From an uncultured Clostridia bacterium (GTDB lineage: Bacteria; Bacillota; Clostridia; TANB77; CAG-508): DNA of 47,966 nucleotides. Shown piece after piece: positions 9,301 to 18,958 of this stretch. Under the pieces are notes generated by a model that made no database searches, had not been told where the DNA came from, and was given only the letters and a program-made list of their open reading frames with translations. Numbering within the stretch: position 1 is the first letter of the stretch; each line of letters begins with the position of its first letter. The stretch covers positions 1-47,966 of the forward strand of contig CANRKA010000005.1 of NCBI GenBank assembly GCA_947631025.1, given 5' to 3'. A program made the translations under genes and the position numbers.

Positions 9301-12300
9301 AGACTCCAAATTTCCATAATTCCTCTTGTGAAAATTCAGAATTTGAGTATGAATTTATATATAAGCTTTTAAATTTATTTTGTACTATTAGAAGTGACAT
9401 TAAATTTTTGTATGTTTCTACATCACTTCCTTTTATTCCTAAATATCTTATTTCTTCTGAAGCTTTTATTTTAGATAATTCAAAGTTTTTCTTTATCACA
9501 GATTGATTTTTATATTCATTTAAATTTTTTAATGCTTCATCCTTATTATTTGAAACTGTAATTATTAAGCTTAAATTTATAGATTCTCCTGGATTTATTT
9601 TTACTATTTTTTTAAGTGCAATAATTGACTCTGCAACCATCTCTACATTTTTAGTAAATGGTTTTGAATCTTTTATCATAATAGGAAGATTTATATTACC
9701 TCTTCCAAAAAACTTCTCTTTATCAAATTCACATTCTAGCTTTCCTACTGATTCATCTTCTGTATATAAATTAACTCCTAGAAATATACTTTCCTGGCTT
9801 TTTTCTCTTTTTTTTCTTTCTATAATTACATTATCTTCTATAAGTTCATGTCTTAAAAATAAGTTATTTAATATAGGATGAGAAATATCTTGCATTTGAG
9901 TAGAGACTACTGGTTCAAAGCATCCTGTTATTTCTAAAGTTTCTTCTTTATTACCATTATTTTTTAAAGTTATATTTCTAATTTCTATTGGTCTTTCGGT
10001 ATCTACCGAAATTTTAGTAATTGTTTCTATATTTCCATCTACTCTAACTATTTTTGTACTATCCGGACTAAAATATATGTTATATTTATCTGGCATATCT
10101 AAATAATTCATATAATTTGAAGTCCAAATTCTTTTTGTTTGTATGTCTTTAATATAAAAAAATATTCCCTGGCAAACATCTGCTGTTTCCTTATATTTAT
10201 TTACTAAAATATCTTTATATTTACTGTATCCTTCACCTTTTTGATTAATTACAATGCTATATTTAGAATTTGATATTACATTGTATTTATCTACATTGTA
10301 ATTAGCTTTATTAAATACAGTTTCTGTATAATTTTCATAATCCTGATATTTTATTTTATTTGGTTTTTCTTTCTTTTCCTTTGTAATTATCACATTTTCA
10401 GGCATTCTTTCTTGTAGTAGAATGTCTATTGCTTCTATTTGCGGATTTTTTACAAACCTTTTTTGTAAAATGTTATTATTTATAAGATTATTAATTGAAA
10501 GTAATATTAATCCTTGATGATGTGCCATATATGTTTTTACTACTTCTTTAGTTTTTCCCCTTTGTAATCTGCTCCTTGTAAAATCTACAGATTCATATAG
10601 TCCATATTTACCTCTTGCACCATTTTGCTCCATCACTTTAAGATTTTCTATTACTTTATTTGGTTGTTGATTTATCCATAATACACTTCCATAGCTTGAA
10701 ACTACCATATCATCCGAAAGCCCTCTTTTTAATCCTAGCCAAGGAACTCCAAAAGATTTATATTGGTAATTTGAGTGTAAATCCTTTAAATTAAAGGCAG
10801 ACTCAGAAATTCCCCACGGAATTCCTACCTTTTTACTATATTCTATTTGGCTCATTATCATAAACTTGCAAGATTCATCCAATAAGCTTCCTTCATATTG
10901 TGGTATATTAACATTTGGCATTAAATATTCAAATGATGTTCCAGACCATGAAATAAGTCCTTTATATTTTTTCAATTTTGTAAGAGTTCTACTTAAATTT
11001 TTCCAGTGTTTTACTGGTATATCTCCCTTACTTATAGCTACTAAACTTGCTTGCCTTGCTTCAGATGCAAGCAAATCATAATAAGAATTAGTTAATTTAT
11101 TTTCTTCTATATTAAATCCAATAGAAAATAGTCCTGCTCTGTAATCATATAATGGAGAGAAATCTGTTTTGTTAATTAAATCTTCCGTTATTTTTATTAA
11201 TGTTTCAATTCTTTCTTTTTCATTTTCTTTTACACTTTCTAAAAATTGCTTTACAACATATAAATATCCAACTAAATTTCCACTATCTACTGTTGAAATA
11301 TATCTTGGAATTAAAGGCTTTAAATCATCTATATTATACCAATTATATAAATGTCCATTCCACTTTTGCAGACTGTTTATAACATTTAACATTTTTTCTA
11401 AAATAAAAATCGTATAGTCATAAGTCTCAAGTTTTAAGTCATAAGCAGATATAACGCAAAGCAAAGCAAGTCCTATATTTGTTGATGATGTTCTATTTGC
11501 AAATTTTTCTTTTCTATCTTCTTGATAGTTATCCGGTGGTAAGAAATTATTTTTTTCTACTAATGTTTCTTTAAAATATTGCCAAGTTTCTTTTGCAATT
11601 TCTTTAATATATTCAACATCCTGCTTATTTACTTCATAAATTTTAGGCTTTACTTTATTTTCCTTGCTAATAAAACATGCAATAGCAGGAGATATTATCC
11701 ATATAAAAAATAATATTGAATATATTAGCTTATCAGCCAGTGCAGTACTATAAAAAGCTAATATTAAGCATATAATTGAAATTGCTGTATTTGATGTCAT
11801 ACTTGTATAATAAGATTTTATATCTGACTTTGAAATTTTCTCAGCTTCTTCAGATGTTGTCCATTCTAATAAATGTTTTTTACTTATATATTTTCTATAT
11901 AAAGTTTTTATAATTGCATTAATTGAAACATAAGCTTTATTTGGAAAAAACGAAACATTTAAATAAGCTCTTAAAAAAATACCTTTATATCCTGATATTC
12001 TTGGAGTAAATACTTTTTCTTTTTCCTGTCCATCTTTCCTAAATATAATTTTGCTCATTAATTCTAAAATCATTGGAATTATAATTGAAACAAAAATTAA
12101 TGTAACAAAATAACCTATCTTTATATTATATTTTAATTTTGTATAAACTAATAAAGCTAAAGCTAAAACTGAGCAAATTTCGAGTAAGCTTCTTCTTAAA
12201 TTATCTAGTATTTTGAATCTAGATAGAAAACCTAATGGATTCTTTTTACTTTTCCCATTTTTGTCCTTAACCTTTGAAAATATCCATTGGCTTATTTGCC

Positions 12301-14584
12301 AGTCTCCTCTAATCCATCTATTTAGCCTATTCATAAAACTGTTATATTTATAGGGATATCCATCCATTAATAATATATCTGTTGCTAAGCCACATCTTAA
12401 ATAGCTTCCTTCTAGTAAGTCATGGCTTAATACTGTATTTTCGGGAATTTGATTTTTAAGTAATTTAGAAAACACATTTAAATCATATATACCTTTTCCT
12501 GTAAAAATTCCCTCATCAAAATTATCTTGGTAAACGTCCGAAATAGCATTTGTATATAGGTCTGTTCCTCCTGCCCCTGCAAATATTTGTGTAAATAAAG
12601 ATTTTCTACTTGCATTTATATTTATCCCAACTTTTGGTTGAATTAATGCATGTCCTTTTACAACTATCCCATTTTTTATTCTAGGTTTATTTAATATATG
12701 TGCCATTGCCCCTATAAGTTTTTGTGCAGAATTTAAACTTAGGTCTGTATCTGCATCTAATGTAATAATATATTTAATTTTAGGCAATTTTGTATCTTCT
12801 ATTGTATTTGAAATAAAATCTGCGTTATCCGAATTTAATAAATACTCATTAAATTGTGTAAGTAACCCTCTTTTTCTTTCCCAACCTAAATATGCACTTT
12901 CCTTACTATTCCATCTTCTCTTTCTATATAAAAAGTGAAATATTGGATTTTCAGATTCATATTTATTATTTAAATATTTTGATAATTTTTTTCCTTCCTC
13001 TATTACTATTTTATCTTCATTTTGTGTTTCTTTGTCTGATGTAGAGCAATCTCCTAATAAAGCAAAATATATATTTTCGGATTTATTTGCTAAGTAAAAA
13101 ACTTCTAACTTATGCATTAATTCTTGCACTTTTTCTTTACTATTTACTATTGTTGGTATTACAACAAAAGTTGCGTCTTCTTTTGGAATTCCATAAGAAT
13201 AATCCATTTTTGGCAACTGTTTTGGTTTAATATTTTTTTCCAAAATATATTGCACAATTTGTACTACAATTTCAGATATAGGAAAAAATGTTAAAATACT
13301 TAGTATGGTTAGAATAAATAAGTTTATTTTATTATACATATTATAAGTTATTATTATTGTTAATATAACTGATAAAACGCTAATTCCATAAACATAAATT
13401 TTAGCTTTAGTATTTAGGTTCATTTTTTTATATTTATTACCAATATTTAGAGTATTTAATAAATCTCCTTTTCCTTCTGAAATCAAATAATAACCTATAT
13501 GTGTTTTTTCTTCATCTAGTGATTTTTGCTTTGCATTACTTGCAAGTTCAATTACTTTTTGAGCAATATATATTTCTGATATTTTTGTTTTTTTTGCAAG
13601 TTTAAGAATCTCATTTCTATAATTTTCTTTTGTTTCATAATCCATTTTTTCATATATATTAGCTGGATCATTTTTTAAAACTTCTTCTACACCATTTATA
13701 GAATCAAATATTTCTAAAAAATTCATTCTGCTTAATTTTTTTAATGTAAGAATACAATTTCCAATAGTAACTTTTTGAATTGCTATCTCAAAATGTTCTT
13801 TTTTTATCACTTCTTGTATTTGCATTCCCATCATATTTACTTGCTCTTCTAATATATCTAAAAAGGCCTTTCCCTTTTTCCCAATTCTTTTTAATTTATA
13901 TGATAAATATTCAATAAAAGGAAATTTAAATTTTCCATATCCTATTTTTTTAGTTTGTTTTTTTACATCAATTTTACAAATTTGATATTCTTTATTTTTC
14001 TCTTCAACAAATTTTTCAAATATCTCATGTGCCCTATATTTTTGAATTTGACTTGAATATATCTTTTCGCAAACCATACGAATATTTTCAATTAGTCCAA
14101 TTTTTAAAAATGTTCCTATATTCCATATTTCATTCATACTTAAATTTTTCTTTTTTTGATATGCTTTTAAAACAAATTCTAAATTAGCTTCATTAATATT
14201 ATTTTCTGTATATGCTAGTATTTGGCAGGCTAAAACATATATACGTGCATATCCTCTGTAAGCTGTATTATCTAATCCAACAAAATTTTTATATTTATTT
14301 AACGTTAATTCTTTTTGAATAGTTTTAACATTTTCTTCTATAATATAGTAATTATCTAAAAGCCACTCACCTGCAGGATGTATATTAACTTTTAATTTAA
14401 CATGTTCATTTAATAAATTATAAACTTTTGTAATAAATTCAAAATTCTCTATCATTCTAGGAATTGGATATGTTTGCTTTTGAGAAAAGTTTGTTATAGT
14501 ATTATCTGATGCAAAATTTTCTATATACTTTTCTAATTGATTTTTATCTAATGCAATTCCTTTAATATTTAAAAAACCAAACAT
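6362..14584 (-). CDS. Giant cyclic beta-1,2-glucan synthase-like protein (GT84 + GH94)
   Basis: 2740 residues in one uninterrupted frame. The layout matches NdvB/Cgs-type glucan synthases. An N-terminal soluble region is followed by membrane segments (about 395-450). A processive glycosyltransferase domain follows with the acceptor/metal motif TLDADTD (about 611) and RLNRWIRGDWQ (about 756), then further membrane segments (about 790-840 and 945-985). Next are glucoamylase-like and beta-sandwich regions, and a C-terminal GH94 phosphorylase-like domain with HWWHEFTQRGIRTRFSDD and the catalytic-type GSGDWNDGFSEVG (about 2391). In the known family, glucan is elongated on the protein from UDP-glucose and its length is set by the GH94 part. 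Here the product is probably a beta-1,2-glucan or related surface polymer; linkage and cyclisation are inference. A terminator follows and the neighbours are unrelated. No CGG codon occurs in 2740 codons. The start at 14584 has GGGAGTG upstream. Confidence 0.82.
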   Translation of the reverse strand: MFGFLNIKGIALDKNQLEKYIENFASDNTITNFSQKQTYPIPRMIENFEFITKVYNLLNEHVKLKVNIHPAGEWLLDNYYIIEENVKTIQKELTLNKYKNFVGLDNTAYRGYARIYVLACQILAYTENNINEANLEFVLKAYQKKKNLSMNEIWNIGTFLKIGLIENIRMVCEKIYSSQIQKYRAHEIFEKFVEEKNKEYQICKIDVKKQTKKIGYGKFKFPFIEYLSYKLKRIGKKGKAFLDILEEQVNMMGMQIQEVIKKEHFEIAIQKVTIGNCILTLKKLSRMNFLEIFDSINGVEEVLKNDPANIYEKMDYETKENYRNEILKLAKKTKISEIYIAQKVIELASNAKQKSLDEEKTHIGYYLISEGKGDLLNTLNIGNKYKKMNLNTKAKIYVYGISVLSVILTIIITYNMYNKINLFILTILSILTFFPISEIVVQIVQYILEKNIKPKQLPKMDYSYGIPKEDATFVVIPTIVNSKEKVQELMHKLEVFYLANKSENIYFALLGDCSTSDKETQNEDKIVIEEGKKLSKYLNNKYESENPIFHFLYRKRRWNSKESAYLGWERKRGLLTQFNEYLLNSDNADFISNTIEDTKLPKIKYIITLDADTDLSLNSAQKLIGAMAHILNKPRIKNGIVVKGHALIQPKVGININASRKSLFTQIFAGAGGTDLYTNAISDVYQDNFDEGIFTGKGIYDLNVFSKLLKNQIPENTVLSHDLLEGSYLRCGLATDILLMDGYPYKYNSFMNRLNRWIRGDWQISQWIFSKVKDKNGKSKKNPLGFLSRFKILDNLRRSLLEICSVLALALLVYTKLKYNIKIGYFVTLIFVSIIIPMILELMSKIIFRKDGQEKEKVFTPRISGYKGIFLRAYLNVSFFPNKAYVSINAIIKTLYRKYISKKHLLEWTTSEEAEKISKSDIKSYYTSMTSNTAISIICLILAFYSTALADKLIYSILFFIWIISPAIACFISKENKVKPKIYEVNKQDVEYIKEIAKETWQYFKETLVEKNNFLPPDNYQEDRKEKFANRTSSTNIGLALLCVISAYDLKLETYDYTIFILEKMLNVINSLQKWNGHLYNWYNIDDLKPLIPRYISTVDSGNLVGYLYVVKQFLESVKENEKERIETLIKITEDLINKTDFSPLYDYRAGLFSIGFNIEENKLTNSYYDLLASEARQASLVAISKGDIPVKHWKNLSRTLTKLKKYKGLISWSGTSFEYLMPNVNIPQYEGSLLDESCKFMIMSQIEYSKKVGIPWGISESAFNLKDLHSNYQYKSFGVPWLGLKRGLSDDMVVSSYGSVLWINQQPNKVIENLKVMEQNGARGKYGLYESVDFTRSRLQRGKTKEVVKTYMAHHQGLILLSINNLINNNILQKRFVKNPQIEAIDILLQERMPENVIITKEKKEKPNKIKYQDYENYTETVFNKANYNVDKYNVISNSKYSIVINQKGEGYSKYKDILVNKYKETADVCQGIFFYIKDIQTKRIWTSNYMNYLDMPDKYNIYFSPDSTKIVRVDGNIETITKISVDTERPIEIRNITLKNNGNKEETLEITGCFEPVVSTQMQDISHPILNNLFLRHELIEDNVIIERKKREKSQESIFLGVNLYTEDESVGKLECEFDKEKFFGRGNINLPIMIKDSKPFTKNVEMVAESIIALKKIVKINPGESINLSLIITVSNNKDEALKNLNEYKNQSVIKKNFELSKIKASEEIRYLGIKGSDVETYKNLMSLLIVQNKFKSLYINSYSNSEFSQEELWKFGVSGDFPILLIKVKELNDSYVLTEILKAYEYLRIKNIFMELIILNEEKYNYNSYVGEEIENCILNSQLSYLKNVKGGIFTIFADEISKHDLQLLEFTANVIIDSHLGNLKSQLKDIEEEYINSLKNIGQEEPEKIVLENETIRTNELETIDTIENLKYYNEYGAFSKDGNEYIIKVNKDNNLPTTWSHVIANENFGTLVTEGQGGYTWKENSRLNRLTAWNNNPSQDIPSEIIYLKDLETGKYWSLGARPTPDNNDYFVTYGFGYAKYEHFSLGINQKLEVFVPEKDSIKVNILTLKNTLAMPKKIKLIYYVKPVLGEDELKTNGNISIKKENNIIFMNNLYYLEKKSETAYIAISETIKSFTGNKTSFIGSGNIVNPDAMYKLKLDNESGLGNNSCAAIEVEIKLAPYEEKEISLLLGEEKNEIEIKNMVYKYTNINKCKEELKNIKNKWNKLISTIQVNTPVESMNLLLNGWLLYQTLACRLYAKTGYYQSGGAIGYRDQLQDTLSFKYIKPNIIRNQILKNAEHQFVEGDVLHWWHEFTQRGIRTRFSDDLLWLVYIIEEYIETTGDIGLLDIETSYLDGEVLPDGVNERYERYLASDKKGPIYEHCIRAIDKSLNFGENGLPKIGSGDWNDGFSEVGIKGKGESVWLGFFLYNILDRFTKILEAKLKKLEVENLETENINHSDLVSNIQNKIINYRNVMQNLKKSLNSNAWDGRWYKRAFMDDGEILGSIENEECRIDGISQSWGVISNAADNDKKYISMESLETHLVDKENGIIKLLDPPFNKSKLEPGYIKAYLPGVRENGGQYTHGAIWAIIAEAMLGFGDKVAEFFRMINPIEHSRTKETAQKYKVEPYVISADIYGAENLAGRGGWTWYTGSSSWMYKLGIEYILGLRIRSKLQEEIPENSIYLYVEPCIPKEWKEYSIQYKFKNSIYNIKIKNPNAKNTGVEKFIFNGNEIEEKEIKLQDNGGINEVEILM

Positions 14585-14652
14585 TTAAAAACTTCACTCC
14601 CAAAATATGCATTTTAGGTTTAGTATTTCCATGTCTGGTTTTTTTATTCATT

Positions 14653-15585
14653 TTATGAGTTTTGCTCTACGACTGTCTTTTCGTTAAGCTTAACATTTTC
14701 AATATTAAAATTAATATTCTTTGATAGTTTTATTTGCAATCTAATTTGAAGTATATCATTTTTTAATAATTCTGCATTTGAATCATTACAATACATTGTA
14801 ATAATATTATTTTGTATATCTATCTTTTTTGCTTGCTCTGATAAAATGCTATCTTGTGCAATTTCTTCTGGTAGAGTAAATTCTACCATCCATGCATTAT
14901 AATCTTGGTCATTATTTTTTATATATAAATTTACATTATATAAATCATAATTTTCTACACTTTCTTTAGAAACAATTTCATAGCTATATGTTGAATTTGC
15001 ATTATCATCTAATTCGTTTGCTGAATTTATACCGTTACTGTCTATATTTTCATTAATTTTTAATGCATTTGATATGGTTTGCACTTTTGTTCCATCATTT
15101 TTTATTATGAGTACATGTATATAGTAAGTTTTTCCTGCATCTATTGATGTTTGTATTGTTCCGGAATAATTTGTAATTGCTATAGCATTTTGAGAATTCC
15201 AATCTTCTTGTTTAGTAATTGGATTTTTATCATTATTTATAATAAATTTGCAATTTTCAAAATTTACATCAATAGATTCATCTATTATAATTTGTGCATT
15301 AATATTTGCAGTAGTATTAGTTACATAAGTTATATCATTTGTATTCCATTTTATTTCAATTCCTTGTGCATTACCAATTTTACTACTTTGGAGTTTCTTT
15401 TCATTATAAATTTCATTTACTAAATTTACCTCTTTACTATATCTATCTATTATAGTGGTATCTGCTGATTTTTGAGCTCTTTTGCTATTATTAGCACTAA
15501 TAAAAATTCCCATTAAAATAATTACAAAAAAAAGTACAGCAGTTAAAGTAAATACGGTTATTGATCCTCTTTCGTTTTTTAACAT
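14653..15585 (-). CDS. TadE/pseudopilin-like secreted protein
   Basis: About 310 residues. The N-terminus MLKNERGSITVFTLTAVLFF is a short basic stretch followed by one hydrophobic helix, as in TadE-like or type IV pseudopilin-like proteins. The extracellular part has an Fn3-like beta-rich segment (about 60-170) and a second beta-rich domain rich in Asn, Ile and Lys. The start at 15585 has a clear GGAGGAAAAA ahead of it; an in-frame ATG at 15615 lacks a comparable site. No pilus assembly genes are nearby, so an envelope or adhesion role is a guess. It lies 68 bases upstream of the giant glucan synthase-like gene on the same strand and may be co-transcribed with it. Confidence 0.55.
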   Translation of the reverse strand: MLKNERGSITVFTLTAVLFFVIILMGIFISANNSKRAQKSADTTIIDRYSKEVNLVNEIYNEKKLQSSKIGNAQGIEIKWNTNDITYVTNTTANINAQIIIDESIDVNFENCKFIINNDKNPITKQEDWNSQNAIAITNYSGTIQTSIDAGKTYYIHVLIIKNDGTKVQTISNALKINENIDSNGINSANELDDNANSTYSYEIVSKESVENYDLYNVNLYIKNNDQDYNAWMVEFTLPEEIAQDSILSEQAKKIDIQNNIITMYCNDSNAELLKNDILQIRLQIKLSKNINFNIENVKLNEKTVVEQNS

Positions 15586-15775
15586 ATTTTTTCCTCCAAT
15601 AAATGTATTATACAAATGAATATATATTTTTTCAAGATTATTTAATTAAATAGTATAATTTTTCATTTTTAAATAAAAAAAAATATAAATTGTATTTCAA
15701 TTAAATATAATATAATTATGCTCAATATAAGTAGTCTATATTATGAATTTGTCATTTTTTCTTACTTATTATTTC

Positions 15776-15804
15776 TTGACATTAAGCCTTTTTGGGCATA
15801 TACT
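15776..15804 (+). promoter_or_regulatory. Consensus promoter of the por operon
   Basis: TTGACA (15776-15781) and TATACT (15799-15804) with a 17-bp spacer, about 40 bases before the porG start. This is a near-perfect sigma-A promoter, consistent with strong expression of a central energy enzyme. Confidence 0.85.
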
Positions 15805-15842
15805 TTTATGTAAGATTTTTATATATGGAGGTTATTCTTTTA

Positions 15843-16421
15843 ATGAATGATTTAATAGAAATTAGATGGCATGGTAGAGGCGGTCAAGGTGCTAAAACAG
15901 CTTCTCTTTTGCTTGCTGATAGTGCTTTTCATACAGGAAAATATATTCAAGGATTTCCAGAATATGGTCCAGAAAGAATGGGTGCTCCTATCACTGCATA
16001 CAACAGAATAAGTAATAAACCTATTACTCTTCATACAAATATATACAAACCAGATTATGTTGTTGTTGTTGATGATACCTTACTTACAGCTGTAAACGTA
16101 ACATCTGGCTTAAAACCAAATGGTGCAATTATTATAAACACAACAAAATCACCTGATGAATTAAAAAAAGAATTAAATGGTTATGAAGGTGATATATATA
16201 CTATAGATGCTAGAAAAATTTCAATAGATTGCTTAGGAAAGTATTTTCCTAACACACCAATGCTTGCAGCAGTTGTTAAAGTGAGCAAAGTTATGGAAGA
16301 AGATACTTTTTTATCTGACATGAAAAATTCCTTTAAGCACAAGTTTGCAAAAAAACCTGAAGTGATAGAAGGAAATATAAAAGCAATTGAAGTCGCTTTA
16401 AAACAAGTACACAAAATTTAA
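15843..16421 (+). CDS. porG: 2-oxoacid:ferredoxin oxidoreductase, gamma subunit
   Basis: 192 residues. The family opening is clear: EIRWHGRGGQGAKTAS, then QGFPEYGPERMGAPI. Gamma subunits form the core with alpha, beta and delta and help bind CoA. The enzyme oxidatively decarboxylates pyruvate or a related 2-oxoacid to acyl-CoA, CO2 and reduced ferredoxin. The start at 15843 has TGGAGG about 11 bases upstream; an earlier in-frame ATG at 15792 overlaps the promoter and is rejected. It is the first gene of a four-gene operon in the order gamma-delta-alpha-beta. Pyruvate versus 2-ketoisovalerate specificity cannot be decided from sequence alone; pyruvate is the usual substrate in Clostridia. Confidence 0.9.
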   Translation: MNDLIEIRWHGRGGQGAKTASLLLADSAFHTGKYIQGFPEYGPERMGAPITAYNRISNKPITLHTNIYKPDYVVVVDDTLLTAVNVTSGLKPNGAIIINTTKSPDELKKELNGYEGDIYTIDARKISIDCLGKYFPNTPMLAAVVKVSKVMEEDTFLSDMKNSFKHKFAKKPEVIEGNIKAIEVALKQVHKI

Positions 16422-16460
16422 AATACTAAACTTAAAACTATTTAAATAAGGAGTATAGAT

Positions 16461-16745
16461 ATGACTAATATAAATAAAGACACACCTATGAAAGATTTAA
16501 CTATTGGTGGGAACATATATAATGCAGGAAACGCAAAAGAATTTAAAACAGGAGATTGGAGAAGTATAAAACCAATTTTCTTATCTGATAAATGTAAGCA
16601 ATGCGGAATGTGTTTCCCTGTATGTCCAGAAAATGCAATACCTGTAAATAAGGAATGTAAAAGAGAAAATTTTAATTATGACTATTGCAAAGGATGTGGC
16701 ATATGTGCCAAAGTATGCCCATTTGGTGCAATTGAGATGAAATAA
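16461..16745 (+). CDS. porD: 2-oxoacid:ferredoxin oxidoreductase, delta subunit (2x[4Fe-4S] ferredoxin)
   Basis: 94 residues with two classic ferredoxin motifs, CKQCGMCFPVCPE (about 45-57) and CKGCGICAKVCPF (about 74-86), giving eight cysteines for two [4Fe-4S] clusters. This subunit passes electrons from the TPP site of the beta subunit to free ferredoxin. AAGGAG precedes the ATG. The gene lies 39 bases after porG and 31 before porA. TGC-GGA inside the first motif is an example of an out-of-frame CGG that causes no shift. Confidence 0.95.
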   Translation: MTNINKDTPMKDLTIGGNIYNAGNAKEFKTGDWRSIKPIFLSDKCKQCGMCFPVCPENAIPVNKECKRENFNYDYCKGCGICAKVCPFGAIEMK

Positions 16746-16776
16746 ATTTTTACTTTATATAAAGGAGAAAATAATT

Positions 16777-17958
16777 ATGAATATACGTGAACGTTTAAGT
16801 GGAAATGAAGCAGTAGCAACTGCCATGAAACAAATTAATCCAGATGTTGTTGCAGCATTTCCTATTACACCATCTACAGAAATACCACAATATTTTTCTA
16901 ATTTTGTAGCAAATGGTACAGTAGATACGGAATTTGTAGCAGTAGAAAGTGAGCATTCTGCTATGAGTGCATGTATTGGAGCAGAAGCAGCTGGCTCTAG
17001 AGCAATGACTGCAACTTCAGCAAATGGTTTATCTTATATGTGGGAAATGATTTACATAGCATCTAGTATGAGATTACCAATTGTTATGAATTTGGTAAAT
17101 AGAGCTGTTTCTGGGCCTTTAAATATCCACAATGACCACTCAGATGCAATGGGAGTTAGAGATAGTGGATGGATAATGTTGTTTTCAGAAAATAATCAAG
17201 AAGCATATGATAACACCATTATGGCGCATAGAATTGCCGAAAATAAAGATGTATTATTACCATTAATGATATGTCAAGATGGATTTGTAACATCTCATGC
17301 TATAGAAAATATTGAACTAATAGATGATGAAACTGTTAAAAAATTTGTTGGTATATATAAACCAGAACATTATTTGCTAAATTCTAAAGAACCTATTGCA
17401 ATGGGGCCTCTAGATTTACAAGCATATTTATTTGAACATAAAGCTCAGCAGGCAGAAGCTATGATAAATGCTAAAAAAGTTATTTTAGATGTAGCAAAAG
17501 ATTTTGAAAAAATTACAGGAAGAAAATATTCGTTTTTTGAAGAATATAAAATGGAAGATAGTGAAATTACAATTGTTTGTATGAACTCAACAGCAGGAAC
17601 TGTAAAACATGTTGTAGATACTCTTAGAGAAAAAGGAATAAAAGCAGGACTTTTAAAAATTAGAGTATTTAGACCTTTCCCTGTAGAAGAAATTGCAAAA
17701 GCTTTAGAAAATCAAAAAGCTGTAGCAGTTTTAGATAAGGCAAGTTCATTAAATGCTGCTGGTTCGCCATTATTTGAAGATGTAACATCTAGCTTGTATG
17801 TAAATAAAAAACAAGTACCTGTTGTAAATTATGTGTACGGAATTGGTGGAAGAGATACAACACAAGAAGATATTAAGAGCGTTTATGAAGATTTATTAAA
17901 TATTGCAAATGGAGAAAAAATTAATAATCCTTATCGTTATTTGGGATTAAGAAAATAA
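16777..17958 (+). CDS. porA: 2-oxoacid:ferredoxin oxidoreductase, alpha subunit
   Basis: 393 residues, the usual length. The N-terminal pyrimidine-binding domain has GNEAVATAMKQINPDVVAAF and PITPSTEIPQ, with VESEHSAMSACIGAEAAGSR (about 50-70). The C-terminal transketolase-like domain contains VLDKASSLNAAGSP. With the beta subunit it forms the TPP-dependent catalytic unit. AAAGGAG precedes the start. CGT is read normally as arginine near the N-terminus (MNIRER), which shows that not all CGN codons are affected. Confidence 0.93.
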   Translation: MNIRERLSGNEAVATAMKQINPDVVAAFPITPSTEIPQYFSNFVANGTVDTEFVAVESEHSAMSACIGAEAAGSRAMTATSANGLSYMWEMIYIASSMRLPIVMNLVNRAVSGPLNIHNDHSDAMGVRDSGWIMLFSENNQEAYDNTIMAHRIAENKDVLLPLMICQDGFVTSHAIENIELIDDETVKKFVGIYKPEHYLLNSKEPIAMGPLDLQAYLFEHKAQQAEAMINAKKVILDVAKDFEKITGRKYSFFEEYKMEDSEITIVCMNSTAGTVKHVVDTLREKGIKAGLLKIRVFRPFPVEEIAKALENQKAVAVLDKASSLNAAGSPLFEDVTSSLYVNKKQVPVVNYVYGIGGRDTTQEDIKSVYEDLLNIANGEKINNPYRYLGLRK

Positions 17959-17998
17959 AACTTTATATATAATTTATAATTTGAAAGGAATGAATTTT

Positions 17999-18949
17999 AT
18001 GCCATATAATGTTAAAGAAATAGTATCAAATAAGCCTTCAAGATTTACAGCAGGACATAGAATGTGTGCCGGTTGCGGTGCACCACCTATAGCTAGAATG
18101 GTTTTAAGAGCATTAAAAGAAGAAGATCATGCGGTTGTATCTTGTGCAACAGGTTGTATGGAAGTCTCTACTTTTATATATCCATATACAGCCTGGACAG
18201 ACTCTTTTATACATACAGCCTTTGAATGTACTGCAGCAACTTTGTCTGGCGTGGAAGCTGCATATAAATCTTTAAAAAAACAAGGAAAGCTATCAGAAGA
18301 TAAAAACACAAAATTTATAGCATTTGGAGGAGATGGAGGAACATATGACATAGGTTTGCAAAGTCTTTCAGGTGCAATGGAAAGAGGTCATAATTTAACC
18401 TACGTTTGTTATGACAATGGAGCATATATGAACACAGGTATACAACGTTCTTCTGCAACACCTAAATTTGCAGATACAACCACATCCCCTGTAGGAAGTG
18501 TTATTCCAGGTAAAATGCAAGTTAGAAAAGATTTAACAGAAATTATAGTTAAACATCATATTCCATATGTTGCACAAACTTTAGCTATGACAAACTTTAA
18601 AGATTTATACGAAAAATCTGAAAAGGCAATTTATACAGATGGACCATCTTTTATAAATGTAATGAGCCCTTGTCCACGCGGTTGGGGATATCCTACAGAC
18701 GAATTAATGGTTATCAACAAATTAGCAGCAGATACATGTTATTGGCCTTTATATGAAGTAGAAAATGGAGTATATAAAATAACATATAAACCTGCAAAAA
18801 AATTACCAATAGAAGAATTTTTAAGACCACAAAAAAGATTTAAACATATGTTTAAACCTGGTAATGAATGGATGATAGAGGAATTCCAAAAAGAAGTTGA
18901 TAAAAGATGGGAAGAATTATTAAAATTAGAAGAAACAACAAATAATTAA
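17999..18949 (+). CDS. porB: 2-oxoacid:ferredoxin oxidoreductase, beta subunit (TPP-binding)
   Basis: About 316 residues. The TPP-binding motif GDGGTYDIGLQSLSGA and the loop YDNGAYMNTGIQRS are clear, and the cluster-ligand opening HRMCAGCGAPP is at the N-terminus. The beta subunit holds TPP and the proximal Fe-S cluster. The start at 17999 follows AAAGGA by 8 bases; upstream ATGs overlap that RBS. It is the last gene of the operon, followed by a strong bidirectional terminator. A CGC codon is read as arginine in CPRGWGYP, directly before GGT, and the frame is unaffected: CGC followed by GG does not trigger a shift. Confidence 0.93.
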   Translation: MPYNVKEIVSNKPSRFTAGHRMCAGCGAPPIARMVLRALKEEDHAVVSCATGCMEVSTFIYPYTAWTDSFIHTAFECTAATLSGVEAAYKSLKKQGKLSEDKNTKFIAFGGDGGTYDIGLQSLSGAMERGHNLTYVCYDNGAYMNTGIQRSSATPKFADTTTSPVGSVIPGKMQVRKDLTEIIVKHHIPYVAQTLAMTNFKDLYEKSEKAIYTDGPSFINVMSPCPRGWGYPTDELMVINKLAADTCYWPLYEVENGVYKITYKPAKKLPIEEFLRPQKRFKHMFKPGNEWMIEEFQKEVDKRWEELLKLEETTNN

Positions 18950-18958
18950 TTTTAAAAT

